Assembly: GCF_022815725.1 (NCBI RefSeq)
Contig: NZ_JALGRF010000012.1
Coordinates: 62,001-126,000, forward strand
Reading direction: 5' to 3'
DNA: 64,000 bases
DNA from: Streptomyces sp. APSN-46.1
GTDB taxonomy: Bacteria; Actinomycetota; Actinomycetes; Streptomycetales; Streptomycetaceae
Shown here: one piece after another, positions 33,527 to 42,281 of the stretch
How the letters are laid out: each line of letters starts with the position of its first letter
How positions within the stretch are numbered: the stretch's first letter is position 1
The notes under the pieces: generated by a model
Told to the model about the DNA's origin: nothing
The model's input: only the letters and a program-made list of their open reading frames with translations
The model's database searches: none
Made by a program: the position numbers and the translations under genes

Positions 33527-35257
33527 TCAGCCGGCCCTGCGGTGGGCCTTGGAGCGCGACCTCTTCTCGATGTACATGCGCTGGTCGGCGGAGCGCAGCA
33601 CCTCGTCCGCGGACATCCCGCAGCTGGCCCAGCCGATGCCGAAACTGGCTCCCACACGGACCGCGCGGCCGTCCACCCGGATCGGCGGGATGATCGCGTT
33701 GCGCAGCCGGACGGCGAGATCGGCGGCGTCCGCGGCGCCCAGACCGTCGGCGAGGACGACGAACTCGTCACCACCCAGCCGGGCGACGGTGTCACCGTCC
33801 CTGACGCCCGTCGTCAGCCTCCGGGCCACCTCGATCAGGACCGCGTCACCGGTGTGGTGCCCGAACCGGTCGTTGATCGACTTGAACCCGTCGAGGTCGC
33901 AGAAGAGGACCGCGAGCCCCTTCGTACCGTCGTCGATGTCCGTCGCGGGCGCCACCGTGTGCACGTGGTGGTCGTACGGGCCCCCCTCGGCGGGGACGCC
34001 TCCCGGCGGGCCGAGCCCGGCGGGGCCCCCGGGGAATTCGAAAGGGTCTTGCCCGGCGAACCGGTCGGGTCCGTCGGGTGGAAAGCCGTGCTCGCCGCCA
34101 CCACCCCCCGCCTCGTGCCCGCCGTCGCGCCCCTCGTAGGCGGCGTCGAGCGCCTCGACCGCCGTCGCCCGTACGGACTGTGGTCTGCGGCACAGCCGGG
34201 CGCCGAGCCGGGACCGCAGCTCGGCGCCGTTGGGCAGGCCGGTCAGCGAGTCGTGGCTGGCCCGGTGCGCGAGCTGGAGCTCGTGGCGCTTGCGCTCCTC
34301 GATGTCCTCGACGTGTGTCAGCAGGAAACGCGGCCCGTCGGCGGCGTCCGCGACCACGGAATTGCGCAGCGAGACCCATACGTACGTACCGTCGCGCCGC
34401 CCGAGCCGCAGTTCGGCGCGGCCGCCCTCGGCGGAGGTCCGCAGCAGGGTGCCGATGTCCTCGGGGTGCACCAGGTCGGAGAACGAGTACCGGCGCAGCA
34501 CGGACGCGGGCCGCCCCAGCAGCCGGCACAGGGCGTCGTTGGTCCGCAGCAGCCGCCCGTGCTGGTCGCCGCCCATCTCGGCGATGGCCATGCCGCTGGG
34601 CGCGTACTCGAAGGCCTGCCGGAAGGACTCCTCGCTGGCGCGCAGCGCCTGCTGCTCGCGCTCCAGCCGGACGAGGGCGCGCTGCATGTTCGCGCGCAGC
34701 CGTGCGTTGCTGATCGCAATCGCCGCTTGGAAGGCGTACATCTGGAGCGCCTCGCGCCCCCAGGCGCCCGGGCGGCGTCCGTTGCGGGGTCTGTCCACCG
34801 AAATGACACCCAGAAGTTCCCCGCCGGTCGCGTACATGGGGGCGTAGAGCCGGTCCTCGGGGTGCCACTCGTCCTCGAATCGCGGGTCGGGGCCGTCGGT
34901 GTGCCACTGGGGGACGTCGTCCTCCAGCAGCACCCAGCCCTCGCTGTGCGGGATGAAGCGGAGCCCGTCCCAGTTCTCGCCCATCGTCAGGCGGCGCTCC
35001 CAGGAGCTGCGGGAGCCGACGCGGCCGGTGATGAGGGACTCGGCGGCGGGGTCGCCGGCGAAGGCGGCGACGACGAGATCACCGTCGGGGCGAACGAGGT
35101 TGACACAGGCGAGTTCGTAGCCGAGTCCCACGACGATGCCGTCCACGACGGTCTGCAGAGTGTCCGCCAGGCTCCGGGCCGTATTGAGTTCGGCCACCAC
35201 CCGGTGCAGCTGCCGCAGGGTCGCAAGACGGACGTACGGCTCCGACTCGGTCTCCAT
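33527..35257 (-). CDS. cdgB: Diguanylate cyclase with GAF-PAS-GGDEF domains, CdgB-like
   Basis: 576 residues: GAF-like (about 15-185), PAS with PAC (about 205-345; VWVSLRNSVV, ERKRHELQLAHRAS) and a GGDEF domain. The active-site motif GGDEF is intact near residue 495, and RDGD five residues before it is the inhibitory I-site, so it should make c-di-GMP and be product-inhibited. A Gly/Pro-rich insert of about 75-85 residues splits the domain between HDSLTGLPNGAELRSRL and LAVLFCDLDGFKSIND. No EAL domain. ATG 35257 has GGGGAG upstream. CdgB in S. coelicolor is a BldD target affecting development. Confidence 0.88.
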   Translation of the reverse strand: METESEPYVRLATLRQLHRVVAELNTARSLADTLQTVVDGIVVGLGYELACVNLVRPDGDLVVAAFAGDPAAESLITGRVGSRSSWERRLTMGENWDGLRFIPHSEGWVLLEDDVPQWHTDGPDPRFEDEWHPEDRLYAPMYATGGELLGVISVDRPRNGRRPGAWGREALQMYAFQAAIAISNARLRANMQRALVRLEREQQALRASEESFRQAFEYAPSGMAIAEMGGDQHGRLLRTNDALCRLLGRPASVLRRYSFSDLVHPEDIGTLLRTSAEGGRAELRLGRRDGTYVWVSLRNSVVADAADGPRFLLTHVEDIEERKRHELQLAHRASHDSLTGLPNGAELRSRLGARLCRRPQSVRATAVEALDAAYEGRDGGHEAGGGGGEHGFPPDGPDRFAGQDPFEFPGGPAGLGPPGGVPAEGGPYDHHVHTVAPATDIDDGTKGLAVLFCDLDGFKSINDRFGHHTGDAVLIEVARRLTTGVRDGDTVARLGGDEFVVLADGLGAADAADLAVRLRNAIIPPIRVDGRAVRVGASFGIGWASCGMSADEVLRSADQRMYIEKRSRSKAHRRAG

Positions 35258-35384
35258 TGCTCGCTCTCCCCGAGACCTCGACAGCAACTCCAGGTTTGTC
35301 ATCGGCGTTTCGTTGCGGTGTCCCGTCCACTGAATCACAGTGAGCTGTGCGGCAGGTACACAGGGTCAACAAATCTTGCCGTCT

Positions 35385-35398
35385 GTGACTCAAGTCAC
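35385..35398. promoter_or_regulatory. GTGACT-CA-AGTCAC palindrome upstream of cdgB
   Basis: Six-base arms flank CA in the cdgB upstream region. It resembles BldD operators (TNAC...GTNA half-sites) but is about a base short in the centre. BldD control would match what is known for S. coelicolor cdgB. Confidence 0.4.
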
Positions 35399-35437
35399 AT
35401 GAGATGAATAACGGTGCGCCCCGGGGAGATTCAGCAC

Positions 35438-35451
35438 TGGGAGCGCTCCCC
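35438..35451. promoter_or_regulatory. CebR/LacI-type box between cdgB and the flavin reductase
   Basis: TGGGAGCGCTCCCC matches 13 of 14 positions of the CebR operator TGGGAGCGCTCCCA, which controls cello-oligosaccharide uptake in Streptomyces. No cellobiose genes are near. It could regulate cdgB, the flavin reductase, or neither. Confidence 0.45.
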
Positions 35452-35559
35452 CTTCTTCCCGGGAGCAAACGTTACGCCCGGGCCTAGGCCAAGGGGCGGG
35501 GAGGCGGCTCGGACCAGGGCCCGATGTGCGGCGCGAGGGGCGAGACTAGCGTTCCGAGG

Positions 35560-36126
35560 GTGCTGAACACGACCCTTGTACCGAACCCTGTACCGACCCC
35601 CCATCCTGAGGGGGTGAGCAACGACGAGTTCCGGGCGGCCATGTCCCGGCTGGCGGCCGGCGTATGTCTGATCACCGCGCACGAGCCCCCGCTGACGGCC
35701 GACGGCCCGGGCGGGGAGGACGTCGGGATGACGGCGACGGCCTTCATGTCGGTGTCCCTGGACCCGCCGCTGGTCCTGGTGAGCCTGCGCGAGGGCTCCC
35801 GGATGGACGACCTGCTGGAGGAGCAGCCCCTGTGGGCGGTCTCCGTCCTGGCCGACACCCAGCTCCAGGTCGCGGGCCGCTTCGCGATGAAGGGCCGGAT
35901 CAGCGACCGCCTGCTCTTCGAGGGCCTCCCCTACGTCCGCGGCGAGATCTCGGGCGCGCCCCTGCTGACCGGAGCCCTGGCCACCCTGGAGTGCCGTACG
36001 GAGTCCCGCGTCCCGGCGGGCGACCACACCCTCGTCATCGCCCGCGTCCTCTCCGCCACCCTCCCCACCCCGGACGCACCCCCCTTGGCCTACTTCCGCG
36101 GCCGCTACCGCCACCTGGCGCCGTAG
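35560..36126 (+). CDS. Flavin reductase-like protein (FMN-binding split barrel)
   Basis: 188 residues: FRAAMSRLAAGVCLITAH, MTATAFMSVSLDPPLVLVSLREGSRM, and YFRGRYRHL at the end are the standard FMN-dependent flavin reductase pattern. It probably supplies reduced flavin to a monooxygenase encoded elsewhere. GTG 35560 follows TAGCGT by seven bases (leaderless); GTG 35614 has a GAGGGG that is too close. The first 15 residues then add a Pro/Val-rich tail. Confidence 0.8.
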   Translation: MLNTTLVPNPVPTPHPEGVSNDEFRAAMSRLAAGVCLITAHEPPLTADGPGGEDVGMTATAFMSVSLDPPLVLVSLREGSRMDDLLEEQPLWAVSVLADTQLQVAGRFAMKGRISDRLLFEGLPYVRGEISGAPLLTGALATLECRTESRVPAGDHTLVIARVLSATLPTPDAPPLAYFRGRYRHLAP

Positions 36127-36130
36127 CCCA

Positions 36131-36281
36131 AATCCAGCCCCGCCGGCGTTTGAGGCGCGGGGCCGGGGGCGGAGCCCCGATTCCAGCCTCGCCGGCGTTT
36201 GAGGCGCGGGGTCTGGGGCGGAGCCCCGATTCCAGCCTCGCCGGCGTTTGAGGCGCGGGGTCTGGGGCGGAGCCCCAGGAG
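36131..36281. repeat. Three direct copies of the interspersed GTTTGAGGCGC element
   Basis: Three head-to-tail units of about 49 bp, each ATTCCAGCC(T/C)CGCCGGCG followed by TTTGAGGCGCGGGG and GGGGCGGAGCCCC. Unlike the inverted pairs at 3101 and 26391, all three point the same way. It lies between convergent flavin reductase and arfB genes. Confidence 0.9.
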
Positions 36282-36331
36282 CCCGGGCGCAGCCCGGGGC
36301 CGCTCGCGCGGCGGCGCCGCACCCGGCGGAG

Positions 36332-36757
36332 TTACCAGTCGCGGCTGGTCCGGCCCCGCTTGGTCTCGCCCCGGGCCTTCTTCTCCCGGAGCCGGCGCTC
36401 ATTGATCCCCCGCGGAATCCTGGTCGCCCGCCGGGGCTTCGGTGGCGGGGCCGTCGCCTCCGCCAGCACCGCCGCCAGCCGTACCAGCGCCATCTCCCGG
36501 TTGCGGAACTGGGACCGGTGCTCGGACGCCCGAACCGTCAGCACCCCGTCCACCAGGCGGGACCCCAACCGCTCCAGCGCCCGCTCCTTCCACACCTCCG
36601 GCAGCGCCTTCGTCGCGGCGACGTCGAACAGCAGCTCCACCCGCGAGTCCGAGGTGTTCACGTGCTGCCCACCCGGCCCGGAGGACCGCGAGAAGCGCCA
36701 GGCGAGCTCGCCCTCGGGGAGCACGACCGAACCGCGGATGACATAGGGACCAGGCAT
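36332..36757 (-). CDS. arfB: Peptidyl-tRNA hydrolase ArfB (YaeJ-like ribosome rescue)
   Basis: 141 residues. The RF-like catalytic motif GGQ (29-31, in SRSSGPGGQHVNTSDSRVEL) and the basic C-terminal tail (RRLREKKARGETKRGRTSRD) that enters the mRNA channel identify a codon-independent ribosome rescue factor that frees stalled ribosomes. It lacks the codon-recognition domain of RF1/RF2. ATG 36757 is chosen as the start of the conserved region. Confidence 0.9.
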   Translation of the reverse strand: MPGPYVIRGSVVLPEGELAWRFSRSSGPGGQHVNTSDSRVELLFDVAATKALPEVWKERALERLGSRLVDGVLTVRASEHRSQFRNREMALVRLAAVLAEATAPPPKPRRATRIPRGINERRLREKKARGETKRGRTSRDW

Positions 36758-36905
36758 GCCCCTATGATCGGCCCCCGCCCCGCCCCCGTCACGCGCATTT
36801 CCCTTCACCCCCCTGGAACCTCGCGCCCCCTCCCCGCGTTATGAGAAGCAGCGGTACCTTGGCCACATCTCGCGGTCATGAGACGAGGAAGGGACACCAG
36901 TCAAA

Positions 36906-37481
36906 ATGGCAGTAAGCCTGTCCAAGGGCGGCAACGTCTCGCTTTCGAAGGAGGCCCCCGGCCTCGCGGCCGTCACGGTCGGCCTCGGCTGGGACGTCCG
37001 TACGACGACCGGCGTCGACTTCGACCTGGACGCGTCGGCGATCGCGGTCAACCCGACCGGCAAGGTCGTCTCCGACGGCCACTTCGTCTTCTTCAACAAC
37101 CGGTCCACCCCGGACCAGACCATCGTCCACACCGGTGACAACCGCACCGGCGAGGGCGCCGGCGACGACGAGGCCATCAACGTCAACCTGGCCGGGCTCC
37201 CGGCCGACGTGGACAAGATCGTCTTCCCGGTCTCGATCTACGACGCCGAGAGCCGCAGCCAGAACTTCGGCCAGGTCCGCAACGCGTACATCCGCGTCGT
37301 GAACCAGGCCGGCGGCGCCGAGATCGCCCGCTACGACCTCTCCGAGGACGCCGCGACCGAGACCGCCATGGTCTTCGGCGAGCTCTACCGCAGCGGCGCG
37401 GAGTGGAAGTTCCGCGCGGTCGGCCAGGGCTACGCCTCGGGCCTCACGGGCATCGCGCAGGACTTCGGCGTCAACGTCTGA
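36906..37481 (+). CDS. terD: TerD-family protein
   Basis: 191 residues: MAVSLSKGGNVSLSKEAPGL, VGLGWDVRTTTGVDFDLDASA and SIYDAESRSQNFGQVRNAYIRV with calcium-binding aspartates. TerD domains bind Ca2+ and occur in tellurite-resistance and chemical-stress clusters; Streptomyces have many copies that also affect differentiation. No other ter genes adjoin it. AAGGGA lies about 12 bases upstream of ATG 36906. Confidence 0.93.
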   Translation: MAVSLSKGGNVSLSKEAPGLAAVTVGLGWDVRTTTGVDFDLDASAIAVNPTGKVVSDGHFVFFNNRSTPDQTIVHTGDNRTGEGAGDDEAINVNLAGLPADVDKIVFPVSIYDAESRSQNFGQVRNAYIRVVNQAGGAEIARYDLSEDAATETAMVFGELYRSGAEWKFRAVGQGYASGLTGIAQDFGVNV

Positions 37482-37507
37482 GCCGCTGACGTCTGAGCCG
37501 CTGGTGA

Positions 37508-37541
37508 AGCCCCCTCCCGGCCCGCCGCCGGGCAGGGGGCT
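37508..37541 (+). terminator. terD terminator
   Basis: AGCCCCCT-CCCGGC and GCCGGG-AGGGGGCT form a stem with a one-base bulge, 27 bases after the terD stop. Confidence 0.75.
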
Positions 37542-37558
37542 CCACTACCGTTCGGCAG

Positions 37559-38074
37559 GTGATCCTGCAGCCGCTGGTCCCCGTGGACGGCGCCCTCCCG
37601 GGCCCGGTCCTCACCGAAATCGCCGCGCTCTACGCGACCAACCACGCGTTCTTCGAGCTCAGCGGTGATTTCCCCGACCCCGGCCGGATCACCGTCGAGC
37701 AGGTCGCCGCCGCCCTCGCCGACGAGCTCGCGCACGACGGCGCCGAGGTGCTCCTCGCCCGCTCCGCCGGCCGGCTGGTCGGCCTGGCCGCCACCCTCTC
37801 CCGGCACCCGGACCCCGCGTCCGGCGACCCGGACCCTTGGATCGGCCTGCTGCTCATCGACGCGACCGCGCACCGCGAGGGATACGGCGCCGCCCTGGCC
37901 GCCCTCGTCGAGGACGACTTCCGCACCGCCGGCCGCACCGGCGTACGGCTGGCCGTACTCGACAACAACCCCAAGGGCCTCGCGTTCTGGCGGGCCCGGG
38001 GCTACACCCCGCTGCGCCACGCGGAGGACCGCGAGCGCCGGCGCCCCTGCACGGTCCTGCGCAAGACGCTCTGA
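37559..38074 (+). CDS. GNAT-family N-acetyltransferase
   Basis: 171 residues. Acetyl-CoA motif: LLLIDATAHREGYGAALAALVEDDF, followed by VRLAVLDNNPKGLAFWRARGYTPL, typical of small-molecule GNATs. Substrate unknown. GTG 37559 follows TACCGT by seven bases, the leaderless pattern, and directly follows the terD terminator. Confidence 0.8.
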   Translation: MILQPLVPVDGALPGPVLTEIAALYATNHAFFELSGDFPDPGRITVEQVAAALADELAHDGAEVLLARSAGRLVGLAATLSRHPDPASGDPDPWIGLLLIDATAHREGYGAALAALVEDDFRTAGRTGVRLAVLDNNPKGLAFWRARGYTPLRHAEDRERRRPCTVLRKTL

Positions 38075-38125
38075 CGCCAAACGGTCTGAAGCCGGGCGCT
38101 CCGAAGCCAGGCGCTCCGAAGCCGG

Positions 38126-39541
38126 CTAGCCCTTCGGTCGCCCTTCCCCGTACAGCCACACGTCCCAGACCTTCTTCAGGTCGTGCCCCGTCGTCCGCTC
38201 CGCGTAGGCGGTGAAGTCGGCCGTACTGGCGTTGCCGTGCCGGTGGTCGCCGGCCCAGCCGCGCACCAGGCCGAAGAACTTCTCGTCGCCGACCTCCTGA
38301 CGGATCCGGTGCAGGACCATCGCGCCCCGGTGGTACACCGGGGCGCCGGAGAGGTCCTCGGGCCCGGGCGGGGCGGCCGGCGGGAAGGCGTCCCAGTCGG
38401 AGGCCGCCTCACGGTCGACCGAGGTGTCACCGGCGAGGAAGGCCTCGAAGTGCTTCTGCGCACCGGCCCCGCCGTGGTCCTCGGACCACAGCCACTCGGC
38501 GTACGTCGCGAAGCCCTCGTTGAGCCACATGTCCTTCCAGGACTTCGGCGACACCGAGTTGCCGAACCACTGGTGGGCGAGCTCGTGCACCACCAGCTCC
38601 TCCTCGGCGGGCGCACCGGAGTAGACGGGTCTGGTCTGCGTCTCCAGCGCGTACGCGAGGGTCTCGCCGGGCAGCACGATCGCGCCGGTGGTGGAGAAGG
38701 GGTACGGGCCGAACTTCGCGGCGCCCCACTCCACGATCTCCGGCAGCCGGGCCAGCCGGGCGGCGCTGCGCGCCTCCTCGCCCGGCTCCACGGCGTTGTA
38801 CACGGCGACCCCGGACGCGGTCCGCCCCGTCGTCACCTTGAACTTCCCGATCGCGGCGGTGGCCAGGTAGCTCGCCATCGGCTCGGGGCTGTGCCACACG
38901 AACTCGGTCCGCCCGTCGCCGGTGTCGGTACGGGAGGTCAACTCGCCGTTCGACACGGCCTCGTAGCCCTTGGGGACGGTCAGCGTGATGTCGTAGGCGG
39001 CCTTGTCGCTCGGGTGGTGGTTGCCGGGGAACCAGGCCATCGACCCGACCGGCTCGCCGACGCCGACGGCGCCGTCCTCCATCGTGATCCAGCCCTCGTG
39101 GGAGCCGTCCGGATCCGCGACGGCCTTCGGCTCGCCGCCGTAGTCGACCTCCGTACGGAACACCTCGCCCTTCTTGAGGTCCTCGGCCGGGCGCACCGTC
39201 AGCTCGTTGCCGGTGCGGTTGTACCGGGCCCCGGCGCCCTGGACGGTCACGCCCTCCACGCTGAGCCCGCTGAGGTCCAGGTTGAAGGCGCTGAGCCCCT
39301 GCTCGGCGCGGGCGGTGATGACGGCCGTCGCGTTCAACTGCCCGTCGGCGGGGTCGTAGTCGAGGTCCAGCTCGTAGTGCTCCACCTGGTAGCCGCCGTT
39401 GCCGGCCTTGGGGAAGAAGGGGTCCCGCAGCCCCGACGCACCCGGCCGCCCCTGCACGGCGCCGCCCGTACACGCCGTGGTGAGGGCGAGCAGGGCGGCG
39501 ACGGCAGAGGCGGCGAGTCGGGAGAGCGGGCGGTGTTCCAC
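38126..39541 (-). CDS. M1-family metallopeptidase, predicted lipoprotein
   Basis: 471 residues. The signal peptide ends at a lipobox-like LTTAC (residue about 23). The zinc site is HELAHQWFGN with a second glutamate in NEGFATYAEWLW, so it is an active gluzincin aminopeptidase exposed outside the membrane. The usual N-terminal beta domain (QVEHYELDLDYDP) is present, but the C-terminal helical domain is shorter than in PepN. GTG 39541 follows the perfect -10 TAGGAT by seven bases on the minus strand, which fixes the start. Confidence 0.9.
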   Translation of the reverse strand: MEHRPLSRLAASAVAALLALTTACTGGAVQGRPGASGLRDPFFPKAGNGGYQVEHYELDLDYDPADGQLNATAVITARAEQGLSAFNLDLSGLSVEGVTVQGAGARYNRTGNELTVRPAEDLKKGEVFRTEVDYGGEPKAVADPDGSHEGWITMEDGAVGVGEPVGSMAWFPGNHHPSDKAAYDITLTVPKGYEAVSNGELTSRTDTGDGRTEFVWHSPEPMASYLATAAIGKFKVTTGRTASGVAVYNAVEPGEEARSAARLARLPEIVEWGAAKFGPYPFSTTGAIVLPGETLAYALETQTRPVYSGAPAEEELVVHELAHQWFGNSVSPKSWKDMWLNEGFATYAEWLWSEDHGGAGAQKHFEAFLAGDTSVDREAASDWDAFPPAAPPGPEDLSGAPVYHRGAMVLHRIRQEVGDEKFFGLVRGWAGDHRHGNASTADFTAYAERTTGHDLKKVWDVWLYGEGRPKG

Positions 39542-39605
39542 GCGCTCGATCCTATGCGGGGCGGCTCTCACGGAACCGGGGTCACGGAAACCGGAGTCAC
39601 GGTGC

Positions 39606-40175
39606 CTAGTTGGCGAGGGCCTCGACGCCGGCCTTCGCGAACTTCTCGTCCAGGTCACCGCTCGGGGCGCCGGCCACGCCGATGCCGGCGACCGGGGCGC
39701 CGTTCACCTGGACCGGGGTGCCACCGCCGAGGAACAGGGTGCCGGGGATGTCCTTCAGGTTCGGGGCCTGGGCGAGGCGGCCCACGAGGACCGAGGTCGG
39801 GGCGTTCCAGGACACGGCGGTGAAGGCCTTGCGCTGCGCCGACTCGTAGGACTGCGGGCCCGCGCCGTCGCCGCGCAGGGTGACGATGGTGTTGCCGTTG
39901 CGGTCCACGACCGCGACCGTGATCTTCTGGCCCTCCTTCTCGGCGGCGTCGAGCGCGGCCTGGGCGGCGCGGGACGCGGCGTCGATGGTGAGGTGGGTCG
40001 TGGTGGTGAAGTTCTTGCCGTTCACGGCGTCGTCCTTCTTCGCCACGGCGGCGGGGGCGGACTGGGCCTGCGCGACGGGCGTGGCGCTCGCGGTGGCGCT
40101 GACGGCACCGAAGGCACCGGCGCCGAGCGCGACGGCGAGGGCGGTACCGGTGAGAACGCGGGTGCGGGTGTTCAT
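39606..40175 (-). CDS. hbpS: Secreted heme-binding protein, HbpS/GlcG family
   Basis: 189 residues with a signal peptide (MNTRTRVLTGTALAVALGAG to about residue 33) and a GlcG domain (LTIDAASRAAQAALDAAE, VAVVDRNGNTIVTLRGDGAG, GIGVAGAPSGDLDEKFAKAG). In S. reticuli, HbpS is an extracellular heme-binding octamer that tunes the SenS kinase under redox stress. Here it diverges from a kinase-regulator pair in the same arrangement, which supports the assignment. ATG 40175. 12-bp direct repeats lie just upstream. Confidence 0.88.
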   Translation of the reverse strand: MNTRTRVLTGTALAVALGAGAFGAVSATASATPVAQAQSAPAAVAKKDDAVNGKNFTTTTHLTIDAASRAAQAALDAAEKEGQKITVAVVDRNGNTIVTLRGDGAGPQSYESAQRKAFTAVSWNAPTSVLVGRLAQAPNLKDIPGTLFLGGGTPVQVNGAPVAGIGVAGAPSGDLDEKFAKAGVEALAN

Positions 40176-40196
40176 GTCTGCTCCTGAGAACGTCTG

Positions 40197-40232
40197 CTCG
40201 TGGGGCGGCTCGTGGGGCGGCTCGCGGCGCGG
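40197..40232. repeat. 12-bp direct repeats upstream of hbpS
   Basis: CTCGTGGGGCGG occurs twice, then once as CTCGCGGCGCGG (40197-40208, 40209-40220, 40221-40232), 22 bases before the hbpS start. It could be stacked operator half-sites or replication slippage in the leader. Confidence 0.6.
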
Positions 40233-40325
40233 CTCGTCTCGCTGCTCCCCTTGCCGCTCCAAGCCTGTGGCCGCGAGCCGCCTCCGCCCGTCCCCGTACC
40301 GGCTCGCGACGGCTACCGCACCGGT

Positions 40326-40339
40326 TGACCCCGGGGTCA
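40326..40339. promoter_or_regulatory. Palindrome between hbpS and senS
   Basis: TGACCCCGGGGTCA is a perfect 14-bp palindrome in the divergent hbpS/senS spacer. It is a candidate SenR binding site by position only; I do not remember the SenR consensus precisely enough to claim a match. Confidence 0.4.
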
Positions 40340-40448
40340 GCCGATCGGTCGATGCGGACCGGGTGCCGGTACGGATTGGCTGGTCAGCGCCGTCGTCCCC
40401 GTCCAGGCAGGATGGAGGAAGCAAGCACCACCACCCCGGGAGCCCGCC

Positions 40449-41615
40449 GTGCCAGCAGTGCCCGCCGCGAAGTCCGACACCCGCGCGCTGGCCGCCGTCA
40501 TGCACACGGCGTTCTTCCTGCTCCTCGGTGCCTCCGTGGCCCGCTTCCTGCTCCGCCACCCCGGCGAACCCCGCACCCCGTGGATCATCGCGCTCAGCAT
40601 CACCCTGGCCCTGCTGTACGTCCTCGGCCCCGCCCTCGGCGCCGCGCCGACCCTGCGGCGGCTGCTCTGGCTCGGCCTGGTCGTCGCCACGTGGGTGGTG
40701 CTCGTCGTCCTCGCCCCGAGCTTCGCCTGGTGCGCGGTCCCGCTCTTCTACACCGCCCTGCGCACCCTCCCGCCGCGCGCCGCGATCGTCCTGGTCGCGC
40801 TGCTGACCGTCTTCGTGGTCACCGCCCAGCTCCAGCTCGCCACGGCCTTCGACCCGAACCTGCTGCTGGCCCCGCCGGCGATCGCGGCTCTCGCCACCGC
40901 CGTCTTCGTCCACATGGAGCGCCAGACGCGGGCCCAGAGCGTCCTGATCGACGACCTGATCCGGACCCGCCGGGAACTCGCCGCGACCGAGCGCCGCGAG
41001 GGCACCCTCGCCGAACGGCAGCGGCTGTCCATGGAGATCCACGACACCCTGGCCCAGCACCTGTCCAGCCAGCAGATGCTGCTCCAGGCCGCCGACCGCA
41101 CCTGGGACAGCGACCCGGCCACCGCCCGCGTACACGTCCGTACCGCCACCGAGATCACCGCGCGCGGCCTGGCCGAGGCGCGCCGGCTCGTCCACGACCT
41201 GGCCCCGCCGGAGCTGGCGGGCGGCGCGGGCCTCGCGGAGGCCCTGCGCGGCCTGGACGCGGGCCCGGACATCGACGTCCGCTTCCATCTCGAAGGCGTG
41301 CCCGCCCCGCTGCCGGACCGCGTCCAGTCCGCCCTGCTGCGCATAGCGCAGGGCGCCCTGGCCAACGTCCGCGAGCACTCCGGCGCCCGCACCGCCGCCC
41401 TCACCCTGAGCTTCCTGGGGGACCAGGTCGTCCTGGACATCGCGGACGACGGCCACGGCTTCACCGAGACGCGCGGCACCGCCGAGGCGCGGGGCCACGG
41501 CCTGCCGGCGATGCGCGCCCGCGTCAGCCAGCTGGGCGGCACCCTGACGATCGAATCCACCCCGGGCGAGGGCACGGTCCTCTCCGCCTCGATTCCCCTG
41601 GAGCCCACCGGATGA
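40449..41615 (+). CDS. senS: Sensor histidine kinase, SenS-like
   Basis: 388 residues. Four to five membrane segments (residues about 15-150) precede a NarL-type kinase: the phospho-histidine in RLSMEIHDTLAQHLSSQQ (near residue 198) and the ATPase boxes VREHSGAR, DDGHGF and GHGLPAM. GTG 40449 has GGGAG six bases upstream. The gene overlaps senR (ATGA). With divergent hbpS this matches the S. reticuli redox-sensing three-component system. Confidence 0.88.
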   Translation: MPAVPAAKSDTRALAAVMHTAFFLLLGASVARFLLRHPGEPRTPWIIALSITLALLYVLGPALGAAPTLRRLLWLGLVVATWVVLVVLAPSFAWCAVPLFYTALRTLPPRAAIVLVALLTVFVVTAQLQLATAFDPNLLLAPPAIAALATAVFVHMERQTRAQSVLIDDLIRTRRELAATERREGTLAERQRLSMEIHDTLAQHLSSQQMLLQAADRTWDSDPATARVHVRTATEITARGLAEARRLVHDLAPPELAGGAGLAEALRGLDAGPDIDVRFHLEGVPAPLPDRVQSALLRIAQGALANVREHSGARTAALTLSFLGDQVVLDIADDGHGFTETRGTAEARGHGLPAMRARVSQLGGTLTIESTPGEGTVLSASIPLEPTG

Positions 41616-42235
41616 CGACCACGATCCTGCTCTGCGACGACCACGTCGTCGTCCGCGCCGGTCTGCTGGCCCTGCTGGGCAGCGAGCCGGACATCGAGGT
41701 GCTCGGGGAGGCCGGCAGCGGCGAGGAGGCGGTCGCCCTGGCCGCCAAACTCCACCCCGACGTCGTACTGATGGACCTCCAGCTGGGCGAGGGCATCGAC
41801 GGGGTCGAGGCCACCCGCCGCATCACGGCCCTGCCGGGGCCCCCGCACGTCCTGGTCCTCACCACCTACGACACGGACGCGGACATCACCCGGGCCATCG
41901 GCGCGGGCGCCACGGGCTACCTGCTCAAGGCGGAACGCCCGGAGGAACTCTTCGCCGCGATCCACTCGGCGGCGGCGGGCCGTACGACCCTCTCCCCGCC
42001 GGTCGCCAGCCGCGTGATGGCCCACATGCGCGGAGCCCGGCCCACCCTGACGGACCGTGAGCTGGACATCCTCGGCCAACTGGCCCGGGGCCTGGGCAAC
42101 CGCGACATCGCCCGGGCCCTCTTCATCAGCGAGGCCACGGTCAAAACCCACCTGGGCCGCATCTACGACAAACTCGGCGTAGACACCCGCGCGGGCGCGG
42201 TCTCCGTAGCCAAAGAACAACGCCTCCTCCCCTAG
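41612..42235 (+). CDS. senR: LuxR-type response regulator, SenR-like
   Basis: 207 residues. Receiver domain with acceptor Asp near 54 (HPDVVLMDLQLGEG) and lysine in YLLKAERPEE; C-terminal HTH LTDRELDILGQLARGLGNRDIARALFISEATVKTHLGRIYDKL. It starts at ATG 41612, overlapping the kinase stop by four bases. Known SenR targets include hbpS and a furS-cpeB locus. Confidence 0.92.
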   Translation: MTTTILLCDDHVVVRAGLLALLGSEPDIEVLGEAGSGEEAVALAAKLHPDVVLMDLQLGEGIDGVEATRRITALPGPPHVLVLTTYDTDADITRAIGAGATGYLLKAERPEELFAAIHSAAAGRTTLSPPVASRVMAHMRGARPTLTDRELDILGQLARGLGNRDIARALFISEATVKTHLGRIYDKLGVDTRAGAVSVAKEQRLLP

Positions 42236-42281
42236 CCGGGGAAACCGGAACCCCTCCCCACGTCTTCCATCCCCGCCGCCC

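Noticed and set aside
36131..36281. CRISPR-like array (three regular units)
   Set aside because: The units are contiguous, contain the interspersed element found elsewhere, and have no unique spacers or cas genes.
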